Shown here: in pieces, positions 46,241-57,900 of the stretch
How the letters are laid out: each line of letters starts with the position of its first letter
How positions within the stretch are numbered: position 1 is the first letter of the stretch
DNA from: Echinarachnius parma
Lineage: Eukaryota; Echinodermata; Echinoidea; Clypeasteroida; Echinarachniidae
Assembly: GCA_037951105.1 (NCBI GenBank)
Contig: JBAMJV010007179.1
Coordinates: 17,130 to 81,129, forward strand
Direction: 5' to 3'
DNA length: 64,000 bases
The notes under the pieces: generated by a model
The model's input: the letters and a program-made list of their open reading frames with translations, nothing else
Told to the model about the DNA's origin: nothing
Databases searched by the model: none
Translations under genes and position numbers: made by a program

Positions 46241-46781
46241 TTAGAAATTGTCACTGCCTTTTTTCCTTTTAAACCCTACAAATCCCTTGAAAGTTGAAAT
46301 GTAATGACGGTGAGATCAACCAGTGACTGAACTACTCTTGTTTGCTTCACTCATAAAAAAACAACTGAACATGTACTACTTATCCCTATAGAGTACCAAA
46401 GTGTGATGCCAGAGCTATGCATTGCCAAAGGTATTGGTTCTACACAATGTCAGGCAAGCCAGACATTTCTGACCTAGCAGTTAAACTGTTAAGAAGGCAA
46501 TCATGCAGCATCAACCCAATACCAAAAGCTGAATAATAGGACAAGTTGTTAAGAACCTTTACCATGCTTTAACAAAAGAATGTGACGTCGGGTACTTCGG
46601 TACTAGGTCTATAGAGCTCTACAATGCGTTTAAATAGCTCTTGATGAGTTGCTTTTTTATTTCCAATATTTTTATGTCATACATCATAGAAAATCTAGTT
46701 ACTATAAACTCTAGTTACATGTAAATCTAGCTGGTTTCATAATTCCAAATATAAATGAAAATGGAGTTAAATTGTTTCTAG

Positions 46782-47133
46782 TAATAATAATAATATCCAA
46801 TTTTTATATAGCGCTTATCACGATTGATAATCATCTCTAAGCGCTTTACAATTTTATTATTACCCCGGTCATAGGATACGATGCGAACCAGCACACATTG
46901 TGTGCACCATCTCCACTCCCTGGGGAGTATTCCTTCCAAGCGCTCAGTGGGCTCAAGAAGATCGTTCACATAAAGGCTTTCACCTCCTACCGGTCCCCAT
47001 TTATACACCTGGGTAGAGAGCAGCAATAGTGGATAAATTGTCTTGCTGAAGGACAAACGCGTTGGGCAGGGTTCGAACTCGGGATCTCATGATCGGAAAG
47101 CGCGCGCTCTACCAATCTTGCCACACCACATCC
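46782..47133 (-). mobile_element. tRNA-derived SINE, full length
   Basis: On the minus strand it reads, 5' to 3': a tRNA-like head (GTGGCAAGATTGGTAGAGCG, then GAGTTCGAACCCTGCCCA, the A and B boxes of an RNA polymerase III promoter); a ~250-bp body (TCCTTCAGCAAGACAATTTA, then GAAGGAATACTCCCCAGGGA); and the tail AAGCGCTATATAAAAATTGG with (ATT)n. The 92-aa frame across it is not a gene. Its near twin is at 51.2 kb, and degenerate copies are at 49.3 and 57.2 kb. Confidence 0.85.
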
Positions 47134-47368
47134 ATGGATATTGCCAAGTGTCATAACTCATACAACTCTGAGTTAAATCCCTTACTCATCATCACCTATT
47201 ATGAGTTTGCCACCTCCATTGTTCCTTTTAATTCCTAACAACCACTTGAAACATTACGAGGGTAAGATGAGCTGGTGTCCAAATTGTTCTTGTTTACCTT
47301 CCTCCTTTATGAATAAAAGAGAGAAAAGAGAGAATGCTATAGCCTGATAGGCATAGTGATAAGGCACC

Positions 47369-47645
47369 TACCCCCTCCGTAACATTTGTTCTTGCATTCA
47401 AGATGCAACATTTGCTTTTATCTATGGAAAGGATACTGTACTGTACATTGTTTACTCTATAACCACTCTCTTAGAAAGAAAGACATAACATTGTATAGTA
47501 ATATCACCTACCCCGTCTGTAAGATTTGTTCTTGTATTCACGATGTAACACTCATTCTGACAAGAACCAGTTAATGGGATACTGGACCCTGTTTACTCTG
47601 GTCTGTGAACACATCTTAGAAACAAAAGACATACAAAGCTTGGAT
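47369..47645. repeat. 140-bp direct duplication
   Basis: CTACCCCCTCCGTAACATTT at 47,369 and CTACCCCGTCTGTAAGATTT at 47,509 begin two diverged copies, with shared GTTCTTG(C/T)ATTCA and CATTGTTTACTCT / CCTGTTTACTCT. No coding content. Confidence 0.65.
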
Positions 47646-48797
47646 GACAAGTTTTGCTTCATCATGCATATATATGCTATGAAAGGTCCAGATGCAGTTT
47701 TAGCCTGAGACTCGAGTTCTGTTTGTGTCTTCTACTAAAATTTCAAGGTTTCTGGTCTTTAAAGCCAGAGCATAGTATCTTGCACGAAGAGTATTACTTA
47801 CCACTTTATTTAAGGTCTCTCATCTTGCTTAAAGTTGTGATTTTAGATGCTTATTTCGATAGCAACGTGACACTTCAGACTGCGTGATATACCACTCCGT
47901 TGGCCGTTCCATTTGATAGCCCTTTCATATGGACCTTTGGAACCCTCATGTTTTAGTGACCCTCTGACCAACTGTTCCATGGACACACCATCCGCATTCA
48001 AATATTTGACCAGTTTTATGTGTTTGTATACCTACATGTGTACCAAATCCTGACAACAAGATAAGAACTATGCTTTACATCAGGATTAAAGCTGGAAAGA
48101 TATATGCGTAACCATGAGAGAAGTTAATTACCAGTTAGTCATTTTGGTTCCATCTTCTTGATTGAAAACTAATTGGTTCCTGACTCTTTGTTACTATCCA
48201 GTGTAAATTGAAGTCACTATAAAGAAACAAGCTGAGGTTGTTCTCCTGTGTTCAGTTGGGAATATACTCTTGTTCATCACACTCTAATAATACGCCATTT
48301 GGAAGGAAATACTGGAGTTTTAACACTTTGATTTTCATATTAACTACATGCTGTTTGCCAGAGTTGCAATATTTCATTCATGGCTGAAGGATTCAATTCA
48401 TTCATTGAATTATTTATGTCTATTCTTTGAATGAATATCTTGGACAGGATGCGAAACATGCTCTGAATTTATAACATCAATATTTGTAAAAGAGAGAATT
48501 ATAAATGCTGAAGCTTCTTCAACACCTGCACTTGCATGCAATATATTGAATGTATAATTGCTATTCCTAAGGAGAGTTTTTGCTATATACATACTAGCAG
48601 AGCGACAAATCTTGTGGTATTATAGAACATCAGTTGAATTTCATATTGCTGATGCATACAGTGTATGTTAACACGTGTATCTTGGCCCACAACAACATTG
48701 AACTAGTATGCAATCAACAAGCTATCAACTATTGAATTATTGATCCTGACCTTACAGTAAAAACATAATACTTAGCATCCCAACAAAAGCTTCTAAA

Positions 48798-48957
48798 ATG
48801 TCAGAGAAGAGCCGATCAGAGTCAAGGACAGATCGTTCGGTGCGGCGCCAGAAATCACCTGTTCGCCGCAGCTCATCACGATCCTCATCCATCAACAGCA
48901 TCGCATCCAGCAACACCGGTGTCAGTGGCCCCACCACCAAGAAAAATCGCAGCATCG
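48798..48957 (+). CDS. MYCBPAP: MYCBPAP first exon, proximal (1f)
   Basis: It encodes MSEKSRSESRTDRSVRRQKS, then a Ser/Arg-rich stretch ending TKKNRSI. The donor G|GTTTTA is weak, but the phase-1 exit matches the next exon at 49,726. A disordered N-terminus is expected. Confidence 0.6.
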
Positions 48958-51900
48958 GTTTTAATTTAACCACACTACAGTTCCTGGGATCACGTCAGTA
49001 TTCTGGGATCGGAAGAATGTGTACCATGAATAATAAATGCCAGGAAATATGATAGAACATTTACTCTTAAACTGGAAAAATTGATTATTCTTGTATTTCA
49101 AAAATATTTGATGATGCATTGGTGCTTTGAATAGTTGATACCTGATTTGCACAGCTGCCAAGTCTCCCTGATTCTACAGGAGGCTCCCTGAAAATGTACA
49201 GATCTTTCCAAATCCTAATTGACACAGACAATTTATGTGAAAAACTTCCTGGCTAAGAGAATTATCTTTCCCCATTGTGGTGTATGGATTTCATAATCAT
49301 ATCCCTGCACTGCTATGTGAAACCTCCCTGATTTTTCAATTTCAATATTCATCTCTAAGCGCTTTATATTTTTACCCCAGTTAATTGGACACACATTTGC
49401 AATCAATGTGATGTGCACTTTCTGCTTACTTTGGATCAATGCATTCTGGCAGACATGAGGTGCATTTAATTAAACGGTATACCAGTACAATTGCATACAT
49501 GTACATGTTCCACTCCTACTCCTCATTTGTACACCTTGGTAGAGAGAAGCATTAGTGGATAAATTGTCTTGCTGAAGAACAAAAACGCACAAACAATGCA
49601 CTGGTTTGAAACTCTGGATCTCACTGATTGATTGGAGAGCGGGAGCTCTTAATTGCCACGCTACGTCCATTAGACATATATGGCAGTTCTGTTAACATGT
49701 CTTCTTTCTTCTTTACTCTCAACAGATAAGCTGAGGAAGAAGCGTGATGGCACCCCTGAGAAGCCTGTCAGCCCCAACAACTCCCAGAGCCTGATCGAGG
49801 AAGAGGTGGTCCCTCCTAGCAAGCAGGTCATCAATGGAGATGACATCCAGGCAATGGCCATTGACCTCCAGGAGCTCGCAAAGGTCAGTTTCTGGCGGTG
49901 TCTCGGTTATAAATCGTTTTTGCACTCATTCTGGGCCCAAGGCCCTTAAGTATTTAGTGGGGTAGATGATGTTTTGTCAGGAAAGGGAGAATTTGAAATA
50001 AAGAATAGGTTGTTCCCCCAGCAAGCAGGTCATCAATGGAGTCGACATCCAGGCAATGGCCATCGACCTGCAGGAGCTCGCAAAGGTCAGTTTCTGGCTA
50101 AAGTGTCTCGGTTATAAATAGTTTTTGGACTCTCTCATTCTAGGCCCATGTCCCTTAAGCATTAAGTGGGTAGATGATGTTTTGTCAGGAAAGGGAGAAT
50201 TTGAAATAAAGAATAGGTTGTTCCCCCAGCAAGCAGGTCATCAATGGAGACGACATCCAGGCAATGGCCATTGACCTGCAGGAGCTCGCAAAGGTCGGTC
50301 AAGAATAGTTTCTGTGGATTCAAAGAATATGAGGAACATTGATGTATTTTCAGTAAAAAGATTGAGGAGAAAAAGTGAATATAGATAGAGGTTGTTTCTC
50401 CCAGCAAGCAGGTCCTCAACGGAGAGGACATCCAATCACTGGCCATTGGTAAAATGTTATTAGGGAATTTAAGTAAATGCATCAGGATTTTTTGTAATTC
50501 CCCATCTAGATGCGAACATCAGATGAAACATCAGTCAGTGTTGGACAAACACTAGACTAAAACTCAATCCCAACCAGTCCTAAAGTTTATATGGCTATTG
50601 AAATATATTAAGAGAATTGAAAATAATGTGGATTTTCTTTGTTCCCCATCTAGTTGCGAGCTCCAAAGCCTCCCCAGTCCCCCAAGAGTCGGACGACAGC
50701 CAAGCTGGTGACAGTGAGGAAGATGAAACCACAGTCAGAGCTGGACAAGCCCAAGACCAAGCCCATTCTGATCGCCAGGCCAGCTCCACCCAGCGCACCT
50801 CTCATGAAGGAGGACTACACTGGTATGATAGATCAATTTTTAGACATTTTAGATACAGTCAAACTTGTATATAAAGATTATCCAAGGGAGACACAAAGAG
50901 TATCCTTTTTGATCAGGTGGTCTTTACACACAGGTTCATTTGCATGTAAATTGTTTATACACAGTTTATATTTGTAGTCAGTTGGTCACCTAGAGCAGGT
51001 TTGACTGTACAATGATTATAAATTTGTAAAATGATTTTGAGGCTTATGAAATACTGACAGTCTTCTTTCACTTGAATTGAAATAACTAATAAATAATGCT
51101 GAAGATGAATCTGTGAGACCTATACTTGATGTTTAAATTATGTTCAATATTTATTCCTAAAATGATGCCAAACACTATCATTTTCACATACTGCTGCTTA
51201 TAAATGCATGATTCCCATAATAATATCTATTATTTATATAGCGCCTATCACGATTGATAATCATCTCTAAGCGCTTTACAATTTTTATTATTACCCCGGT
51301 CATAGGATACAATGCAAACCAGCACACATTGTGTGCACCATCTCCACTCCCTGGGGAGTATTCCTTCCAAGCGCTCAGTGGGCTCAAGAAGATCGTTCAC
51401 ATAAAGGCTTTCACCTCCTACCGGTACCCATTTATACACCTGGGTAGAGAGCAGCAATAGTGGATAAATTGTCTTGCTGAAAGACAAACGCAGTGGGCAG
51501 GGTTCGAACTATGTTTTTGAGACCACTGGAGGCTGCCATGGATGTTTTTTCTATGGTTCTGCATGTCATCAGAGCATGCAATTACAATAATGCGTTACGT
51601 AATAATGCGTACCCGCAGTTACTGGACCTGCTATGTTTTAAAAAGACTTTATGGATTTATTTCTGACATTAATAATACTAATAAATTGCTTTTTAGAAGT
51701 GCATAAGACATATATGATTTTAAGTGCTGTAAAAATGAATATATAAGAAGAATAACAACATTATGCATTGCCTGTTGTAACTATTGTCCTTGTTGTTGCT
51801 TCAGGTGCTGCGGGACCACGCTTTGATTCCACGGGGAACATCATGCCGCACAGCATTCTGGGATCAGTGGATGCATTCAAGATGGAAGCTGTACAGAGGG

Positions 51901-54900
51901 GACACTTGGAGGTAAGGACTAGAAGCCACCAACTAGGGGCTTCTGTAGCTCAGTTGGTTCCAGACTCAGGAATATTGGCATTTTGAACCACAGTCATTTT
52001 GAGATCCAAATTAAAAATACTTTCTCTCAGAATTGAAACAAAAAAGCAATCATTAGCATAATCAATAATCAGTACTCAAGTTTATGTACATCACTTTTGT
52101 CAGAGTTCATACATGGCCTGGATCACCTTGAAAGTCATGTTTTCTAGGCCTTGAAAGTCAGGGTAAATTGTAAAATATTCTCCTGGGTCATGGAAAGTCA
52201 TGGAATTTCATTTTATCTGCATTTTTTCAGTGCTGATTAATGCACATAAATATTTGAAAACTTAGTTTTAAAAAAAACATTATTTACTGTGGTGAAAAGG
52301 CATGGAAAAGTCAAGGAATTCTTGCTGTTAAGGTCATGGAAAGTCATGGAATTTGACTTGAAACAAGTGAATAACACTGTTTTTACCATGATATGAATGC
52401 AGATGGCCGATGATCATCCAGTGGAGGCACGACCTTTGACCCCATCCGTCAAGCCCGAGCTGAGCAGAAAGGTGGAACCCAAACCACGCGATCCGTTCAT
52501 GGATGAGAACAGAGCCCTGCTCAACTGGCAGCAGAAGATGATTGAGAGGAAGAAGACACAGGGATACATATCAAGTGAGTCTCCAAGCAAAGCTCAATTT
52601 CATTTTCAATTTTAATACCATTAACCTGTTCCCTACCAGATTTTGCAATCCCCATAGAGTTAATACAATGCCCATCCGGTTCCCTTGGGCAATGGGTTGA
52701 TATGCTTAATTCCACTGGCCTGAATGGGTAACCAAATTTGTTTTTTCTTTGTTTGGGGCCACCAGATTCAGGTTTTGGGCCACTAAAATTTGAAAAATCT
52801 TTTTTTTAAAACTTGCCCAACTGTGGCCATATTCATAAAAGCCCGATAGCCTATCTGTCAGCTAGGCCTTATCTCCTTGCCAAAATGCCAGTTTGGACGA
52901 TAACTAGCGGGGAACTCACACAACTCGCTTGGGTGATCACCTTTGTTTTCACAAACCAGTGCACAACACACACGTGCATGGATATGTCTTTTGTAATGTG
53001 TGTAGATTTTGCACGCTGTCTATGTCCTTACCATATCGACCAATCAACGAGCGTCTAAGCCCTGTAATACAATAGCCATTTAAAATCTTCGTAGCGGGTT
53101 GCTAAATCGTAATTCAAGAAGCACTGCTAACCATACCGATAACAAGCTAACAACTCGGATGATCTAATTTATTCATCCTGGCTGTCATGGTAACATTCCA
53201 TCTGTTGCAAGTTTGTTTGACATCGCATAAAAGCGCAGTTTACTCGAACGTGTGAATGAACGAATTGTTCCTTATTGTTCCAATCATAAAAGCGTCTTAT
53301 TGAGTTTGTTATGTGTTCTACAACGTTATACAGTAAGGGGGGGGGGGGGGGGTAGTAGAACATAATTGTCTTATCTGGGGTAAATGGGGGGGGGGGGGGG
53401 GGGGGGGAGGGCGGTAACTTGTGTCCAAAACAAAAAGCTTGCTATAATTCCTAAATGTAAGGGTGTTACTGTAGATATGAGCGTGAGTAGGAATGATGTT
53501 TTTTTTTCGGGGCGGGGGGGGTGGGGGGGGGGGAGGGATCACGCGTAAGCACATGTTTTCATAGCCAATGAAGTAAAACCAAATACATCATCTCCCTCCT
53601 CATTACGATCAAGCTCCGCCACGCTTATAATATGATAGCATGACAAGGGAAACTATTCAATTGCAGTGAAAACAGAAACGAAATTGCATTAAATAGTATT
53701 ATATAGATAGATTCATCAAAACAGAATTGAAATCACATAAAATCAATCTGAACTGCAAAAGTAAGCTAATATGTCACAAAAAGGACAAATAAAGGCAAAT
53801 TACTCTCCAGATAAAAACATGTAATTTAAGCTGATAAAAGATGTTATTGCTGAAGTACAAGGATGCTAGGACAAACACGGAAAAGTATGTTTATTTGGGG
53901 AACTATTTTGAACTAACATCACGCTATCATAAAAAAATCTCTAATATCCCTTATTCGAATATTTTCCTTGACATGTTCACGATCGCGCCACACGCATATA
54001 CACACAAAAACCGGGCAGATTGTTACTTGCTAGCAATTTAGAGGTGCATCAGAGTACCTCTAAATTTAAATTTTTGGTCCAGTGTCGCTAAAATTTGTCC
54101 TATCTGGCTTTGGTGAATAAGAAAAAATTAGCTGGGTGTTAGGTCGTCATTCAACTTCACGCCTTTGTTGTAAGTCCAACAAAGCTCTATTCAGAACGTC
54201 CGCATAAATAGATTTCAATGCATTTAGTCGGCACCGCAGATCTATTGTTGTAACTGTTCGCATTTCGACTAACAATGTATGTTTGAAACAGATTTAATAT
54301 GTAATTGAACAGGTTTATTCATATATTTTGTTTTTTTCCCCCATTTTTCAATTGCAGAGCGTGCTTCAGAAGCCCCCTGAGACACTGGTGATGAACCCAG
54401 GCTGAGGAGTACAGACAGACTCAGGAGCAGCGATACCTGATCGACAGGGCTATCCCTGCTGTGGACTATGGCAAAGGATGTAAGTATAGAAGAACATTAT
54501 GATAATGATGTGGTGATGGAGGTGATAATTGTGATGGTGATTGTGATCATGATGGTGATATATGATGATGATGATACTATCGGGGGCAGCACTACCTGAT
54601 CTAACCCTAACCCTTATCTGATAGATAGGGCTATCACTGCTGCAGACTATGGCAAAGGACGTAAGTGTGGAAGAAAAAATATGATGATGGTGTAGTAATG
54701 GTGATTGTATGATAATAATAATGACTATAACCGATTGACAGGTCTAACCCTGCTGTGGCTGTGGCATTGGGCAGTGGGGGTTGGTGATGGCGGGGGATGG
54801 TGATGGCAATTGAGATGGAGATGGCGATGCTACTGGTAGTGATGGTTGTATTGCTGGTGGTGGCTCATTTTGGAAGCCAAATTCAAAGTACTTTCACAAT

Positions 54901-57900
54901 CTGAAAGAACCCATATTGGAGTATCTTTTGTATGTGTTTTTTTCTTTCTTTCTCTTTTTGCACAGACCGTGTTGGCAGTGAGTTTTGGAAGCAGCAGGAG
55001 AGGATTGGAGATAATCTGTCTGGCATGCAGTAAGTTTATCATCAAGTATTTTAGATTTTGTGTACAGATGTTTCAACAAGTTTTGAGTTCTGTTGCATCA
55101 AAAATAATAAGGCTGAATATCCCTTTTCTCAATTTTTAGTGGTCAGCAGTTTTTGGGACCAATTGCAATATACTACTACAAATATTGATTAGATTGCATA
55201 AACAATCAAACCTGCTAAAGCAACCATCTATAAGAACACTATTTATAACTCCCTTCAGCCAGAGCATTTTACATGTAAATGAACCTGTCTATAGAGACCA
55301 ATTGCTCAAACCACAGATTTGACTGTAGTTGACTGTGAATCATGAAATAGAAATGCACCCAACATTATTTTCAATTGTTCAGCTACATTGTGACCGGTGA
55401 CCTTCTGCTTCATTAGGAGTAAATTCCAGTTGTTTTTACTTGAAAGTGACTAGAGTTTTTATTAAACACTCTGTATCTAATGCTAATGAACACTATACTA
55501 AATGTAATTCTCCCTTTCCCCCCTTCCATTGTGTATGTAGCATGACATTGTCCAAGACGGAGCAAGGCTACCCTCCCCCAATGGAGCACATTGGATACTC
55601 CAACACAGTCAGAATGAGATGGGTAGGTATAATCGCATATAAAGAAGGTGATGATAGTTGTGGTTGTGAAAATGATGTTGATGATGATGAGACAATTATG
55701 ATAAAAATCGTGATGATAATGATGATGACGACGATAATTACAAGACGACAACAATGATGCTTGTGATGGTAAGGAATATTCCCCCTTGAATTGGTTAACG
55801 CTGTTGTTTTGTTCCTTTGCTAGGCATGGCTTGGGGTCCAGGGAGAGCCTCCCCAGTCAACTACCCCTGAAGCAATCCCAGTACCTGCAGGAGGGAAGAG
55901 GCAGCTACAACATGTCATTGATGATCTGGACCCATGCAAACCTGCTGTGAGTACTCCATTACAAATGGGTTTTTTAAAGCAAAGTTGGGGATGTCAGTTT
56001 TCAGGCAGAAGGCTGATATTCAGGCCTGTTCCAATTTCGTTTTAGGCTCATTTTAATAATTTTACACACACAATAAGGTATCTTGTTGGCTTGTATCTTG
56101 CTGGGCATCCCTGTAAAAGCATCTTTACTTTGTGTTTGGTTTGTTTGTTTGTTTGTTTGTTTGTTGAATAAAGATAGAAAGAGACAGCTTAAGCTGTAAA
56201 TTTGATTGGACCCATAGTCATTCGTGTTTTATTCACTCAAACTTCTTATAAGATGATCTCCTTTCTATACCCTGTAAATGAACAAATGTAATGAATGGAG
56301 GATTGTGATTGTCTAAAGAACTGGGTCAACTACATGTAGATTCTTGGACTCAAAATTGTCACCTAAAGGGTGATTCGTTTTGGTTGGGATGCCAGATTCT
56401 GATTCAAGTATTATTCAAGTATCCTTTCTAAGAGGCACATCTTACTTGATGATTACAGAACATGGAGGATCTTCAAGTGATTGGTTCCAACCAGCCCAAG
56501 GAGAAGAAGCTTGATATGTGGACACGCTCCCCTACACCGGATGCTGGGACATTCAAGGTGGGGAAGGGAGGAGACGCAAACATGTGAGTATCTACTACAC
56601 CAATGCTAAAAATATATACATGTACTATACCATGGTCATACTAAAATTAAGTAGTTCTTCAAGACAATTGGTATGTGCTGCCTTCTAGCCAGGCACTCGA
56701 CAAAAGTCAAATGCACAAAGTTACCAGATTGATTTGCCCCTGTTTGTAGCATCTTTACTTACAGTAATAATAGAATTAACTTGTTTGCCTTGTGGCCCAG
56801 TCTGGCAAGTCAAAATAGTATTTTTCAAAATTTTAGTGGCCTGCAGCCTGGATCTTGTAGTCCCAAATAGAGAAAAACATAGACAATTATGTTATATTTG
56901 GTTGCCCATTTGAGCCAGTGGCTTAAATAATTACTCCTTTTGAATTTATTCTCCTCTAGGACTATTGATGACAGTGCCATGCCAGAGGAGACCATTCCAG
57001 AGCCGATTGTAGGCCCAGCCCTGCAGTTCAATGGCTACCCAGCCCGCTGGGACCGGGGACAGTTCTAGCCACAAGGGCCAGATTGCCTGCAGCTCCAGGG
57101 TCACCTTTGAGGCCTTTGCAGAAGTGAGGACCACGTCTCATCTGGAACTAGTCAATAATGGGACTACCACTATCTACTATGACTGGAAAGGTGAGAATTA
57201 TTTCTGTTAATAATTATTATTTGCCTAATTTATATAGCGCCTTATGTGATTGATCATCACTCTTAGCGCTTTACAATTATATTATTACCCCAGTTGAGGG
57301 ACACACTCACAATCGATCCGCACATGACGTTCACTTTACCAAAATCACCTATGTTCTACAGATGCTAATGAGTGTAAACCTTAATTTGTTCCTTTCCTTT
57401 ATTAATTTTGCTCAGGACTACCAACATCCACTATGACTGTAAGGTACTTTTTGAAATCGTTACAATGTTCTCATTTTGGTAAAACGCTTTTTGCCACATT
57501 GAGCGAAAGCAATGCTAGAACAAAACTTAACAGATTACATCTGCAATACTATAATTCTCTCTCTACCTATGATACAGAAATTAGCAATGTTGAACTTTTT
57601 AAACATTTAAATTGATGACACCAAGACAAAATGCGAGTTATCCATATGACATAAATCTATCATTACAGAAAATCGCAAAGGCCAGTCCCTTTGAGGGTTA
57701 TTCTAACCCATACATCTCCAAGGCGATAGTCTCTTTTTCGCTATTCAAGATCTGGAAAACCATGCATCAGAAAAAATCTGCTTTATCCCAAATTACTTTT
57801 ATGCATAAACCATCACCAACAATTGCTTTGACATTTTTAATTTCAGAAAATCCCGAAGGCCAATCCCTTTGAGGGTTGCTCCACCCCGCGCATCCAACGC

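Noticed and set aside
46778..47056. 92-aa minus-strand frame
   Set aside because: It is the body of a tRNA-derived SINE, repeated at 51,248-51,487.
51930..51985. TAGCTCAGTTGGTT tRNA-like sequence after MYCBPAP exon 4
   Set aside because: An A-box-like match only; no B box at the right spacing and no cloverleaf.
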